From Cervus elaphus (lineage: Eukaryota; Chordata; Mammalia; Artiodactyla; Cervidae): DNA of 64,000 nt. The notes below the pieces were generated by a model that ran no database searches, had not been told where the DNA came from, and saw only the letters and a list, made by a program, of their open reading frames with translations. Shown here in pieces: positions 1-11,593 of this stretch. Within the stretch, counting starts at the first letter, position 1. Each line of letters begins with the position of its first letter. The DNA lies in assembly GCF_910594005.1 (NCBI RefSeq), contig NC_057835.1, positions 47,950,001 through 48,014,000 on the forward strand. Direction: 5' to 3'. Both the position numbers and the translations under genes were made by a program.

Positions 1-1539
1 CAAATTGACAGCTCAAAAGTCTGCTAAATGGATTTTTATCTCAGAGGCAAGGCCATGGAACATGTGGGGTTTGAAGTAAAGATGGTAAAATTGGAATAAT
101 ATGCTGCAGCAAACCTGCATCTCATCCCAACTGGTGCTGAGGGCAATCTTAAGTCAGATCTCAAGTCATAATTTTAGTCACACTTAATTAATTTGAACAC
201 AATTTAATACTTGAGAATGTTAGCTTATAACCTTTATTCACATTTTATTTCTGGTCGTCATGAGCAGATATTTCCTTTAAGACAGAGACACACAAAACAC
301 ATTGCATTGACTATTAAAGGAATGTCCTCATCCCTTACAGGCAATGGAAAACCATGCAATTGTGACCCATGTTTGGTTAGGGACTTATGTGGTTTCTTGC
401 CTGTAGCATACCCTTTTCCTTCAGTAAATGCAATCTGTTTGTACTTCCTTTGTTTCCTACAGTTCTGCTTGTTCTGTTGATCAAGGCTTTCCCCACTCTC
501 AAGTCAAAAAATATGAACCATGGGCCCAGCTGGCTCTGTCACCCAGGGCCTAGAGCTCAGGGAGGACTATAAAACACCCTCTTCGCCAAATTCAACTGCA
601 GGGACAGTGTGTTTAACTAGCTGACATCATATGTAACCCCCTTGACTGCTCAGTTCCTATTTATTCCAAGCCTATGGAGAACACTGAGGGTTTCAGTCAC
701 TGCTGGAGAAATTCTTTCATTGAAGCATCAGCCTTCTAACTTCTTTACTGTCACTATCAACCCTTGCAAAAATTAAACATCACTTCTGCCTCAACCTCTC
801 TCCATGACTCTAACCCCCAACCAAGAATTTCTCTGTTCTTTAGCCAGATTTACATCTCCCGATTGTAAAAAAATTTAAAAAAAGGAAAAATCATCATTAT
901 ATGCACACTGTGCACTGGGGTACTTCTCTGTTTTACCCACTGGTGATCCTGGAAGACCCAACCCTTTAGAATTAGTGGTTATCCCCACTGCATATGGTAC
1001 CCAATTTCTTTATATCCTGATGGGTTTTAAGATGTGAGAAATAAAGGCAGAGAGACAGAGTTGTTGTTTTTTTTTCCTGAGTAACAAAGAAATGCAGAAA
1101 AGCCAAATTTTTGGAGAAGTAGAAAAACAAGTGGGAAGCAATGTGAAATCTTACCACACATAATAGATTCAGGTAGCTCCAGGATAATATTTTCTTTAAA
1201 AAATATTCATTACACTTGCCAGAAGACTTGAAAACCATTGCTTCTTGCCAAAGCAAAGAAAGAATGTTGGATTGCAGACCAACCCATTTCCCTATGCACA
1301 GAGTTCTAGAAAACCAAAGTAAATATTTTAAAAACGCTCATCATGTTTTAGGCATTAAGAAAAAGTAACGTGTATGGGACACTGTTCTTTCCCATAACAT
1401 CAAGTGGGGAAATGTAAAATGAGACAATTGAATTTTATATTATTATTATTAGAGGAAGATGAGGGAAAAGATGTTGGACCAGTGGTATTCACACTACTTA
1501 TAACTAAATTAAAGTACCATATGTTAGGTACTATGGCAG
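1..1539. other. No gene seen; AT-rich intergenic/intronic DNA
   Basis: Stop codons are frequent in all frames and no protein family is recognisable. There are short A-runs near 868-890 and a T-run near 1062-1076. No repeat family could be assigned with confidence. Confidence 0.6.
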
Positions 1540-1815
1540 ATAAGAGAACAGGTTTTGGAGTTGGTGCATCTAGACTTAAATCTCGAACCTGCTACCCACA
1601 TTCTCCCTTGACTTCAGACAAGTTTCTAAGCTTCATTTTTCTTTGTTTAAATAAATGGGGATAATAATAGTATTTATCTTATTGTATATGGATTTCTCTT
1701 GTTATATTCAGTGTAGTGGTAATATCTGGTACCTTGAAGTGTTTTGTGATGATTAAATGAGATTTTATATATATATAAAACACATCAATGGTCAACGAAT
1801 GTTTATTATTATGAT
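1540..1815 (+). mobile_element. MIR SINE, degenerate
   Basis: The order of landmarks follows the MIR core: a tRNA-like region, then 'aaatggggataataatag' near 1652, then 'gatgattaaatgag' near 1749 and an 'aatgtttattatta' end near 1798. About 50-60 bases near 1685-1745 do not fit and look like a later insertion or a diverged segment. Confidence 0.55.
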
Positions 1816-1989
1816 TACAATATGTCTTGACCTATGAGGTCAAAAATGTAAATAAATCCAAGCCACTATTTCTTTTCTTATTTCTGACTCAAAATTAGAT
1901 AACAGATCCTTAAGTTGCCACCATTATATCTGGAGAAGCCAGATTTGCCACCAAAATATCTGGAGAAAACCACACCAAAGCAAGGAAAG

Positions 1990-2645
1990 CAGCTCTGAGA
2001 TGGCCTCCAATGATCCCCACCTCTTGGTGGTCGTAATTCATGCCCTTGTGTAATCCTCTCCATTGACTGTGGGCGGGACTTAGCTACTGCTTCTAACAAA
2101 TAGGGTATAGCACAAGAGATGGTATGTCACTTCCAAAATTGGTTATAAACAGATTCCTATCGTGTCAGATCTGATCTCTCCCTAGTCTCTTCTCTCCTTT
2201 CTCTCCTTCTCTGTCTCTCTCTCTGTCTCTCTCTCTCTCTCTCTGTCTGTCTCTCAGAGTCCTCTATTCTTTTCTGACTTCCTAGCTCTGATGGAAACAG
2301 TTATCCTGATGTGAGCGTCCCTGTAGAGAGGCTCATGTGGTAAGGAACTGAAGTTGGCTTCTCGACAATAACCAGCAAGGAATTAGGACCTTCAATCCAA
2401 TAGTTTGCAGGGAACTGAATTCTGCCAACAGCCATGTGAGTGAACTTGGAAATGCACCCTCCTCCAGTTATGCCTTGACGTGACTAGAGCCCCTGACACA
2501 ATGCTTATAGCCTGTGAGAAACCCCAAACTGAAGTCTAAGTTATGTCTATATTTCTGACCTCCAGAAACTATGAGACAATAAATGAAACTGATGCAAGCT
2601 GCTATGTATCAGACTCATCTGTTATATGGCAATAGAGCTAATGCA
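1990..2645 (+). mobile_element. MaLR-type LTR (MLT1-like)
   Basis: Several blocks match the MLT1 group of ERVL-MaLR LTRs: 'gggcgggacttagctactgc' near 2071, a CT-rich middle, 'gagaggctcatgtggtaagg' near 2325, 'aacagccatgtgagtga' near 2428, and a 3' end with 'gaaactatgagacaataaat' near 2565 followed by 'ggcaatagagctaatgcagc'. It is old and diverged, and no coding part is attached. Confidence 0.75.
2178..2258 (+). repeat. CT-rich simple repeat (TCTC/TCTG)n inside the LTR
   Basis: Nearly pure pyrimidine with tandem ctct and ctgtct units. It lies where MLT1 LTRs commonly carry a CT-rich tract, so it is probably an expansion of that tract. Confidence 0.85.
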
Positions 2646-2661
2646 GCATTTGATCTTACCA

Positions 2662-2845
2662 AAAAAGTAATGAGACAGCTCAGTGGGCAATGGGTTCCCT
2701 TTTGGGATGATGAGAATGGAATAGGATGGTGGTAATAGTATACAACATTGTGAATGCACTAAATGTCACTTAAAAATTTAAACTTCAAGGTGGTTGATTT
2801 CATGTTCTGTGAATTCTAAAAACTAACAAAAATATAATTTTTTAA
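2662..2845 (+). mobile_element. Old L1 (L1M) 3' end
   Basis: The order 'ttttgggatgatgagaatg', 'ggtggtaatagtatacaac', 'gtgaatgcactaaatgtcac', 'ggttgatttcatgttctgtg' is that of the terminal part of ancient L1M elements. Only the 3' tail is left. Confidence 0.5.
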
Positions 2846-3417
2846 AAAGGGAGCAGCTCAAGACCTAAACAAAGAAACTAGGAGAAAAACAAGAAAATAA
2901 TTTAACTTACTTGTGGAATTGGAAAAAAAAAACCCACCAACAAAGGCGCTATTTTCTTAATAAATAATTCTAGAATGATTTAGCCTCTTAAATTATGTAA
3001 ATGTTATAATTTGATTCAAAAGAAAACTTCAAATAGTCAAAAAAAGTAATGAAAATATTTTAATTTTTAAAGCCCAGTAAACTTTTTGTGCAGCGCAGGG
3101 TAATTATTTCTGAACTTGGTTTTCCTCTCATGTACCAAAAACTATCAGGGTACAGTCTATAATCAAGAATCCAATTTGAAACAGAAATTAGAACTTCTTT
3201 TTGCAATGAGATAAGATGTTGTATCCACTGAATGTAGGAACAACTGTTTAAATCACTTTCCAATTAAGAAAATATGTTTGTCATAATGTGTCTTTAGATC
3301 ATACTGTCTCTAAGACTTCATACCTGCTTTTGGGAAACATATATGCATCTTTTACCTGGAACAGTATGCCTGCCAACCCTCCACCACCCTGCCATTCCTC
3401 ATGTTGCTGTATTAGAC
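2846..3417. other. No gene seen; AT-rich
   Basis: A-rich stretches occur near 2870-2935 and 2990-3050. Near 3340-3395 the pyrimidine-rich composition is weakly reminiscent of an L2 3' end, too diverged to call. Confidence 0.5.
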
Positions 3418-3560
3418 CCATGGTTCTTAACTCTATGGCGCAGAATCACCTGGAGAGCTTAAAAAAATCAGGATCCCACCCTCTGAAATTCTTATTTGTT
3501 TGTGCTAAAGTGTGGCTTGGGCACTGGATAAAAATAGACCATTGTTTTTAAACACAACAG
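3418..3560 (+). mobile_element. MER5A-like hAT DNA transposon fragment
   Basis: 'ccatggttcttaac' at about 3419 followed by 'cagaatcacctggagagctt' near 3440 matches the start of non-autonomous hAT-Charlie MER5 elements. The 3' inverted end is not clear, so the copy is partial. Confidence 0.45.
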
Positions 3561-4007
3561 AGAAATAGAACAGAACAAATCTGTCTTCCAGGCTGAAAGA
3601 TATTGATATTTGAGAAAGACACCACTAAAGATAACACTGTTCCAATATATTCTGAAAATATGAGTAGGATTGATGAAAAATAGTAGGGCCAAATCAACAT
3701 CTGTGAACAACAAGGGATGTGGGAGGATGAAGTCAAACTGTGGGGGTTGGTGAAAGGGACGCAGAGCTGAGAATAGAATAATAAGACTAGGCAGAATGGT
3801 GTGTCCAAGAAGGAACTTTCCAGTGAAAATGATAATTTAAGGTGCTTTCTCCTTAGAGTGTTCACACTCTCTATGGACAGGAATGCTTAGTCCATATCAA
3901 GTCTCATTTACCCCTCCATACCAAATCCTCCATAATAGCCCATGGTGACTGCTTCAAAGGTTGTTCATCTCACATGAAAAGCCAGAGCACTAGTAATGAG
4001 GGTGTTA
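3561..4007. other. No gene seen
   Basis: Open frames here (for example 3548-3865 on the minus strand) have no recognisable domain and no Kozak or splice context. No repeat family assigned. Confidence 0.5.
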
Positions 4008-4105
4008 CGGGCTGAATTGTGTTCCCCTCAGATTCATATGTTCTAATACCCAGTATATCAAAATGTACCTTTATTTGGAGATAGGTTATCAAGCAATATA
4101 ACAAA
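4008..4105 (+). mobile_element. MaLR LTR 5' fragment
   Basis: 'gggctgaattgtgttcccc' near 4010, 'gattcatatgttctaatacc' near 4031 and 'tttatttggagataggt' near 4071 match the 5' end of MLT1/MST-type LTRs. The rest of the LTR is absent. Confidence 0.55.
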
Positions 4106-4149
4106 GAAAAGTTGTAGCCCTCCTCATAAAGTTCAATTTTTAATATCAA

Positions 4150-5170
4150 AATATGTCACTGCAGTATAATGGGAAATATTTGGTCCTTTGTCTCCAGTTC
4201 CTGACCCAGAGCTCCCAAGACCCTTGGAATTTCCTAAGAGATAAGAGTGTCTTTTGGTATCCAAACAAGCCTCTTTCAACCACAGCTGAGTTTATGCTAA
4301 TAAGGTGACTCTGGAGGGCCCCTAGACAGCTTCACAATGGGGACTGCTCCCTCAAAAGACCAAGGCATACTTATAGGAATCGAACTTTTGACCCCACCCC
4401 CTGTCCTCCAGGAAAAGATAAGAGGCTAGATAGAGATTGCGTTCAATCACCCATGGCCAATTATGTAATCAACCGTGCCTTATATAATGAAACTCCATGA
4501 AAACCCCTCAACAGTGGGATTCAGAGAGCTTAAAGGTTGGTGAACAAACACATCAAGGTGCTAGGGGTAGCATGTTCAGGAAGGGATGGAAGCTCCACGC
4601 CCCTTCCCCCAACCCCTGCCCTCTGCATCTTCTCCACTGGGTTCTTTCTGAGTTGTATCCTTTACAGTAACCCGGTAATAGTACGTAAAATACTTTCTTG
4701 AGTTCTGTGAGTTGCCCTAAAGTGTTAGTTGCTCAGTTGTGTGTGACTTTTTGCGAGCCCATGGACTGTAGTCCACCAGCTTCCTCTATCCATGGAATTC
4801 TCCAGGCAAGAATACTGGAGTGGGTAGCCATTCCCTTCTCCAGGGGGTTGTCACAGCTCAGAGATCGAACCCGGGTCTCCTGCATTGCAGGCAGATTCTT
4901 TACTATCTGAGCCACCAGGGAAACCGAGTTGCATTGTCCTAGGAAACTGTCAAACTGTAGGAGGGGCTTGAGGGAACCCTTGAATTTGTAGCCAAGTCAG
5001 ACAGAAGTGCTGGTAACCTGGGATCTGATGCTTGCCACTGGCTTCTGAAGTGGGAATGGTCTTTGTGACACAGCCTTTAGATCTATGAAGTTTGATGCTA
5101 ATTCCAGATAATTAGTGTCAGAACAGAACTGAACTGTCAGACACCCAGTTGGTGTTCAGAGAATCGAATA
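4150..5170 (+). mobile_element. Old LTR-retrotransposon LTR, split by a SINE
   Basis: The sequence has the composition and landmarks of an old mammalian ERV LTR: 'ccttatataatgaaactcc' (TATA-like, near 4480), 'gagttctgtgagttg' near 4700, and after the SINE 'ggaggggcttgagggaaccc' (near 4960) and 'ggcttctgaagtgggaatgg' (near 5039) through 'gacacccagttggtgttcag' near 5140. The family is not assigned with certainty (ERVL/MaLR-related is my guess). A Bov-tA at 4716-4925 interrupts it. Confidence 0.5.
4716..4925 (-). mobile_element. Bov-tA SINE
   Basis: Full structure in reverse: the 3' Bov-A part ('ccaggcaagaatactggagt' near 4801) and the tRNA-like head with B-box complement 'gatcgaacccgggtct' near 4863 and A-box complement 'ctgagccacca'. 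A 7-bp TSD 'gagttgc' lies at 4709-4715 and 4926-4932. It sits inside an older LTR and so inserted later. Confidence 0.93.
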
Positions 5171-5246
5171 ATTGCTAAATTGATGGGAACAGAATAAAGG
5201 TACAAAGTAGGTGATTAAATAGCTAATCTCACTGAGGGGTAGTAAG

Positions 5247-5461
5247 TGGCTTTCCTGGTGGCTCAGGTGTAAAGAATCTGCCTGCAATGCAGGAGATTTG
5301 AGTTTGATCCCTGGATCAGGAAGATCCCTGGGGGAGGAAATGACAACTCACTCCAGTATTCTTGCCTGGGAAATCCCGTGGACAGAGAGCCTGATGGGCT
5401 GTAGTCCATGGGGTCGCAAGAGTCGGATATGACTTAGTGACTAAACCACCACCACCACCAA
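5247..5461 (+). mobile_element. Bov-tA SINE with (ACC)n tail
   Basis: tRNA-like head 'ctttcctggtggctcagg', B-box-like 'gagtttgatccctgg', Bov-A body 'ccagtattcttgcctggga' and the 3' end 'gactaaaccaccaccacc'. The short ACC microsatellite tail (5443-5461) is typical of this family. Confidence 0.93.
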
Positions 5462-5493
5462 GGGATAAGAAGTAAAACACAAAAGTATGAGAG

Positions 5494-6118
5494 ACACCTG
5501 TAAGTTAATGATCACTTAAGAAAGTAGGTTTGCCTAACAACAAAACCAAGCAGGCTTGCTTAGCAACAAAGCTATGCAACGGAAGCGTGAGACATGCCCT
5601 AAAACAATAAAACAAGGTGAAACGAGACCCACATCCTGCACAGTGAGGTAAGTTAATGATTCCTAAGACATGCTTCTAAAAACAAAAAGTACAAGGAAAA
5701 GTGACATTACGCTAAAACCTGAAAGATTTATCATTTTTTAGGATATGTTTTTGACTTTTTGCTCATTTCCATTGCACCATGACAGTCCCACTTTGACCAT
5801 GTAAGGACAAGAAATCTATCCCCTGCTCCCAGTGTGGAAGAGGAGCTGATGATGGAAGCTTGATGTCTACTCAAGAATGAGGAAGAAGGTGGTCTTTCTC
5901 CCCTTCCCCAGTTTTCCTTTCATTATAAAACCATAGCCCACTAAGTTCTCAGAGTGGCACCTTCTCGCCTGCCTGCCTGTAAACCTCAGAAGCATCCTAT
6001 TCTAATAAATCACTTCTTATCTATCACTTCGCCTCTCGATGAATTCTTTCTGTGCTGAGACAAAAAAACCTGAGCTCCTCGGAGCCCCCAAGATGAATTT
6101 CTGTGATTTCAAGTTACA
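5494..6118 (+). mobile_element. Solo ERV-type LTR (gammaretrovirus-like, class I)
   Basis: It has U3-like sequence, a TATA-like 'cattataaaacc' near 5931, a polyadenylation signal 'aataaatcac' near 6005, and a U5-like block 'tgaattctttctgtgctgag' near 6040 with 'gagctcctcggagcccc' near 6072. No gag, pol or env sequence flanks it, so it is best read as a solo LTR. The R-U5 part closely resembles that of the LTR at 16576-17112. The outer borders are approximate and no TSD was found. Confidence 0.65.
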
Positions 6119-7385
6119 AACATTTACATCCTGCAGGACAAAGAAGAAGATTACGGTCATACTGTGACCCATCCATTCACTTACCATTTAAAGGACACTA
6201 CCCGTTAAGGGGCTCTTGTGTCTGCCCCTGTAATTCAAGGGGATGGGAAGACGAGACAACTGCCTCTGAGGAATTCCAGCCACAAATTCCCTAAGAGTCA
6301 CTCTGGAGGTGTTGCTCCATCTTAAGCCTTAAGTTTCCTCCAAAGCCTCCTTGAAACTCAGCTGGACTTAGCAGCCTCTGCCTGGACAGAGACTGGGTGC
6401 AGACAGGAAGAGTGGGAGAACGTGGGTGAGGTCAGGAAGGAAACCGACCTTGGCTTAACCTCCCTCCAGCCCTTCCTTTCTTCTCCCTCCTACTCCTGTT
6501 CTTCAAGGCCGTTTTCCTCCCTTTGGACAAGAAATAAAGGTAGGATGAAGTGCAAATTACTAGTTGGAGGCCACTGCAGTTTTTAAGTCACCCACGATTC
6601 CCAGTTCCAAGCCAATTCGATTTCCATTGGCCAAGTCAATTTCCTCTCACCTCTTCCATATATTCATCCTACATCAACACCCCACCTCTGATCCACATGC
6701 ACCCCCAGAAATACCAATGCAAGCCTTCTGCCCTCCTTGTTCTCAATTTTCTGTTCTTTCACCTGTGAGTTGCTTTGCTAGTTTTCTCTAGACTTTCCAC
6801 TGCAGGTTGGTGTAAGTGGAGAACTATTTAGGCTGAGCCTAGGTTTCAGGCAGATATGGTGTCAAGTTCCTCTTGCTCCACATTACCTATGTGTCTTTAT
6901 ATAAATTACTTGAAACTCCTGAACTTTACTTTTTATAAAATGCAGATTTTAATTAAACAACTTGATATGTAGTCAGATTTGATTGTTAGCTAGGTTGGAG
7001 CTGTCACGTATTATAAGTATATAAAGCCATTAAGATTGTATAACTTTTGAAGTAATCTTAGAAATTAAACTATTCTAAAAATGTGATTTGACTATTTATT
7101 TTTATCCTCCTGATAAATGCATGCATTGTGGTTTAGAAACTTGATATTGAGCCTGAATGGAGTAAACACCACAGCAAAAAAGAATACTTGAGAATTCTGC
7201 ATTCGTCCTTCCTCACCCCCAGGGTTCTGATAGTTATATGCGAGCAGAGTGGTTACCTTGTTCAGACACCTGCAAAGAGACTGCCCTTTGTTCTTCCCTA
7301 GAATGTTTCATTTGTAAACTTTAACATGCAAAGTATTTTATGTTTGGATGCTAAAAATCAAGTATTATGTATTTCATGAGTGATA
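6119..7385. other. No gene seen
   Basis: Pyrimidine-rich near 6455-6530 and 6590-6800, AT-rich afterwards. No recognisable exon, RNA gene or repeat. An AATAAA at about 6533 has no supporting upstream frame. Confidence 0.5.
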
Positions 7386-7472
7386 TCAGAATAATATCTT
7401 TTAGATATTTAGAATATCTATTAGATATTAGATATTAGAATATCTAGATATTAGATATCTAAATATTAGAAC
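7386..7472. repeat. AT-rich imperfect tandem/palindromic repeat (agatatt)n
   Basis: Units such as 'tagatatt' and 'agaatatct' recur and are partly self-complementary ('atctagatattagatat'), so the stretch can be read as both tandem and inverted repeat. Confidence 0.8.
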
Positions 7473-7599
7473 TTTTTAGAATAATTCTGTCAATACCCAA
7501 TTTTCACTTTAGACTATGATTTAGAATCCCATTTTGTAATTAACAGTTTATTATTTTAATATAGCACGGGAAACTGATAAATATATATTTGCATTTTCA

Positions 7600-7930
7600 G
7601 TATTTGATGTTTTTCAAATATTCCAAGTAATACATTCTTATAATGTGTGAAAACAACAGTATAAAAGAACAGATGAGCAAATCTGTTGTCTGCTACCACT
7701 CTCAATAACACTCCCCGGCCGCACACACACACACACACACGCACACACACACAGAGTAACTAGATTCATGTGTGTTCTTTCAAACCATTTTTTCCATCAA
7801 ATTTATACACACACATATATATGTACATAGGATTGCTATCATTATTATTTTTTAACAAAACAGAATTATAGTATATATGTTTGTATAAAATGTGGACTTT
7901 TTCCATAACTTATATATATGTAAAATGCCT
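7600..7930 (-). mobile_element. Old L1M 3' region
   Basis: Runs such as 'tgtgaaaacaacagtataaa' near 7645 and 'atagtatatatgtttgtataaa' near 7868 follow the reverse complement of ancient L1M 3' ends. A (CA)n tract lies inside. Confidence 0.45.
7722..7753 (+). repeat. (CA)n microsatellite
   Basis: About 15 CA units with one G interruption at 7741. Confidence 0.97.
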
Positions 7931-8365
7931 AGTACCTGTAGATATAGATCTAATTTGATCTATTTTCTAAAGATTTTACATATATTCACATCCATTAAAA
8001 ATTTCATACATAGAGGTTCATATCAAACATTTTGGGAAATTTTTTGTTCATTGCTTATTTTTCTCTTTATTTTTTACTTCTTTATATCTTTCATTTCCTT
8101 TCCTATCTTCAGATTCGATTAATTGTGAATTTAATGATTTTATCACATGGTTCTGTGATTCTAAGAATTTCCTATTTATAGCCTTTGTTCAAAATTCTAC
8201 TGAGTTATGCTTTCAGGTCAGTTCAGATTCTATATATTCTTTGTGTCCTATAGATTTTAAGCTGTCATCTGAATTTGTGTATATGAAAATACATTTTACA
8301 AATCTATCATCTATCCATTGACTTTGGTATCTTCTGTCATATTTATACATGTTTAATGTGTCTTT

Positions 8366-8486
8366 TCCTGGAGAAGGAAATGGCAACCCACTCCAGTATT
8401 CTTGCCTGGAGAATCCTGGATGGAGGAGCCTGGTAGGCTACAGTCCACAGGGTCGCAGAGTCGGACACGACTGAGCGACTTCGCTA
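8366..8486 (+). mobile_element. Bov-A-type SINE (no tRNA head)
   Basis: Begins directly at 'tcctggagaaggaaatggc' and ends at 'gactgagcgacttcgct', so only the BovB-derived body is present. It lies next to old L1M sequence. Confidence 0.9.
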
Positions 8487-8489
8487 TCT

Positions 8490-9610
8490 GAATTTCCTGT
8501 ACTGGTTTAAAAATTCTCTCTCATACATAGGCAGCATGTGTAACTTCTTAGATTTTCTTCTAAGATTTTCATTTATTTCTTTAAAGCAATTTTTAAAATT
8601 TAAGTCTTTAATTCAGCTGGAATTTTAATGTCAACTGTTCTGAATAAACTATCTTTTCCCCCAGTGAAACAGAGTGCCAACGTTACTATATATCCAAAAT
8701 TCATAAATATTACAGCTTATTTTTTTGATTCTCTATTTTGGTCCAACAATCTATTTATCTATTTAAATGCCAAAATAAATTCTACAGTAGCTTATGTCTG
8801 GCAAGGCAATAGCCTTATCATGATATTTATTTTTCATACTTTTTTAAAGCTATATATGCTACTTATTTTTCCACAAGAACATCTTTTGGAAAAGGAAATG
8901 GCAACCCACTCCAGTATTCTTGCATGGGGAATCCCATGGACAGAAGAACCTGGTGGGCTACAGTCCATGGGGTTGCAAGAATTGGACATTACTTAGCAAG
9001 TAAACCACCACCATCACCAAGAACATCTTTTATGAAATTATCAAAAACTCTTCTTACAATTGTAATTGGAATTAATATTATTTTGGAAGCATTGATGTTT
9101 TTATTTACTTAATGTTACCATTTAAAACAATGACATGTCTTTCTAATTGCATGAATATCCTTTTATGTCTCTCAATAGGAACCATTTTTTTTTCCTCTAA
9201 GTTTTCTGCTAAACTTTCCTATTAAGTTCTGATGCCTTTCTTCTTAAATTCATTCCTAAGTACTTTATCATTTTTTTAACCATTACAAACAGAATATTTT
9301 CTTACTTTTATTTCTGGTTACCATTATTACAGAGAAAAACCACTGCTTTTTATATATTCATTGTATATCCAGTTATTTTACATAATTTTCCTATTAGTTC
9401 TTATTACAATACTATTCTGTAGATGATGACTTGTTGATTTTCTAGCTATACAACTCTTCATCAGTAAAAAGAAATATTTTCATAACTTCTCCAAAATTTT
9501 GCTTTTATTTTAATTAAAACAATTTTAATATTTGACCATTTAGAATGATAAATTTAGTTTTGAGGGTATTTGAGAATAAATGATTATTTCACATTCATTA
9601 ACTACTTTTT
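8490..9610 (-). mobile_element. Old L1M, ORF2-region remnant
   Basis: The order of blocks on the reverse strand follows L1 ORF2: 'tttaagtctttaattcagc' near 8599, 'attcattcctaagtacttta' near 9249, 'tatattcattgtatatccag' near 9352. Heavily mutated, no open frame. It is interrupted by the Bov-A at 8888-9017. Confidence 0.55.
8888..9017 (+). mobile_element. Bov-A-type SINE with 14-bp TSD
   Basis: A 130-bp insert starting 'ggaaaaggaaatggcaaccc' and ending in an 'aaaccaccaccatcac' tail. The TSD 'caagaacatctttt' is perfect at 8874-8887 and 9018-9031. The tRNA-like head is missing, so this is either a 5'-truncated Bov-tA or a Bov-A unit. Confidence 0.95.
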
Positions 9611-9925
9611 CATTATTATTATCTGGATTTTTAAAATTAATACTAATAATCTCCAATAATTAAAAGTGAATAAAAACTAAATGTTAACTTCTCCACATAC
9701 ATACACATTAGATGGTAAGATAAAGTTAATCATACAACAATTTATTAGCAATCGGCAATCAAAACAATCACACAATCTATTTCTAAAAATCAATGAAGCT
9801 CTAGCTTCTCTTCAACTTTTAAGAACTCCAAAGAACACCTTGTCTGGAAAGTGCAGCCCTTCACAAATAAAGCAGATATTCTGGAGGATCCACTAATCTA
9901 GTCAAATCAGTCAGGGAGCACAGGT
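9611..9925. other. No gene seen; AT-rich
   Basis: One short open frame (9681-9896) has no recognisable features. Repeat family not assigned. Confidence 0.45.
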
Positions 9926-10255
9926 TCAAATGGCTTTCTACATGTAGAGGGCTGCCCTGAAGGTGTCAGGTGAAAAACTAGGTTCCAGCCAATAGCCATG
10001 TGAATGAACCATCTTGCAAGTGAGTCCTCTGGCCCATTTAAGCCTTCAGATTAAATATTGGGTCCCACCAATATCCTTACTTTATGAAAGACTCATATGG
10101 TAATAAGAGGTAATGAGAGGGTAATGAGTAATGAGAGGGATATTACCATTCAGCTAAGCTGCTCCAAAATTCCTCACCCACATAAACTACAACATAATAC
10201 AACTTTGGTACTTTAGTTCATTAAATTTTGGGTTATTTTTTTAATGCAGCCAAAA
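9926..10255 (+). mobile_element. MaLR LTR (MLT1-like), 3' half
   Basis: 'aatagccatgtgaatgaacc' near 9991, 'agtgagtcctctggccca' near 10020, 'agcctt cagat' and 'gctccaaaattcctcaccca' near 10161 match the 3' half of MLT1-type LTRs. A local repeat of 'ggtaatgaga' units sits near 10100-10140. Confidence 0.55.
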
Positions 10256-10548
10256 TCTCTTATGCTTTACGCTTAAGGTCAAATGGTTGATCATAAAAAT
10301 TGTATTCCTTCATACTAAATGAAATTGGAGAAAAATGTTTCATTTCTACCATTGAGAAATTGCAAAGTAGGAAAAGGTTGATATGAAAAAAATCCCTTTC
10401 CCTTCCTCTGTGTACATAGTTCAAATCTTTCTTTGTTACCTTTAAACTATATCCTTGTACGTCAGTCTGTTTTGGACTCTTTTGCTAGTGTTACAGGTGG
10501 AAATAAACCATTAATTTGGGGAAAATAACATAATTAACACAATATGTA
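10256..10548. other. No gene seen
   Basis: AT-rich sequence without a recognisable repeat or exon. Confidence 0.45.
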
Positions 10549-10669
10549 GGGGACTTCCCTGTGACCCAGTGGTTAAGACTCCGCACCTCCATTGCAGGGG
10601 GCATGGGTTCTATCACTGGTTGGAAAACTAAGATCCCACATGGCCTGTGGCACAGTCAAAAAAAAAAAA
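10549..10669 (+). mobile_element. CHR-type tRNA-derived SINE, short form
   Basis: 'ggggacttccctgtgaccca', 'gttaagactccgcacctcc', 'ggttctatcactggttgg' and 'aactaagatcccacatggcc' run straight into an A12 tail. This ~110-bp A-tailed form is typical of cetartiodactyl CHR SINEs, which are thought to use L1. Confidence 0.85.
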
Positions 10670-10910
10670 TCACCATATATATTTTATATCTTTCATCTTA
10701 CTCTGTTAATTTATTTTGACATCTTTCCTTTTTATATTTGCAGCTTATTTACAGGTAGAACTACTTATTAATTTGGGATCTCTACTATACTTTGGGTACT
10801 AACAGTACCAATTAACTGTTAATTGTAACTAGCAGTTACAATTAAAGCCATTATTTCTCTACTAATACAGGTTTTTAACTCAAAACCCCTCATCAAGTTC
10901 CTCTACTGCA

Positions 10911-11138
10911 TGCATATGTGAGTGCTCAGTCACTTCAGTCGTATCCAACTCTTTGCGACTCCGTGGACTATAGCCCCCAGGCTTCTCTGTCCATAGGATT
11001 CTCCAGGCAAGAATACTGGAGTGAGTCCTCATGCCGCCCTCTAGGGGATCTTCCCAATCCAGGGATCGAACCCACGTCTCTTATGTCTCCTGCATTGGCA
11101 AGTGGGTTCTTTACCACTAGCGCCACCTGGGAAGCCCA
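10911..11138 (-). mobile_element. Bov-tA SINE with 13-bp TSD
   Basis: Bov-A body complement ('ccaggcaagaatactggagt' near 11003) and tRNA-like head complement ('gatcgaacccacgtctct' near 11063, 'cgccacctgggaagccca'). TSD 'ttcctctactgca' at 10898-10910 and 'ttcctctactaca' at 11139-11151, one mismatch. Confidence 0.95.
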
Positions 11139-11151
11139 TTCCTCTACTACA

Positions 11152-11584
11152 GCCCTCCATCTCCCTTGCACCTCTTAGGATGAGACTTGTAGATGCCCCA
11201 TTCTTCCTAATTCCACTCATAGATTCAGTTTCTCCCCTACCACCTCTCAAACACCTCATTCCAATCTGTGTTTTGAGTTACTTGCTGTTCATTGTGCTCC
11301 AATCTCCAGAATATTCCTCCTATAGAATACCTGGATGACATATATGTTGTATCCTTTTGTACCTATAAATGTGTTTATTTCATCATGGGAATGGAACTGC
11401 ATGTTGGCTACTTACAGAATCTATGGGCACACTTCTTTTTTCTAAGTAATCTGTAGATGTCATTCTGTGGGTGGCAACTCCTGGTTCTGCACATGAGAAG
11501 TCTATTACCAACCTGAATTTTTAAATTAGTCTTCAACATAACTTGCTCTTTCTACCAGGAGGCTTGGACATTTTCTCTTTATCC
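11152..11584. other. No gene seen
   Basis: Pyrimidine-rich at first. The stretch near 11235-11300 is weakly L2-like but too diverged to call. Confidence 0.4.
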
Positions 11585-11593
11585 CTGGACTTT

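Noticed and set aside
5247..5461. tRNA-like A and B boxes in SINE heads as real tRNA genes
   Set aside because: The heads cannot be folded convincingly into a full cloverleaf with an anticodon and are each joined to a Bov-A body; they are SINE promoters.
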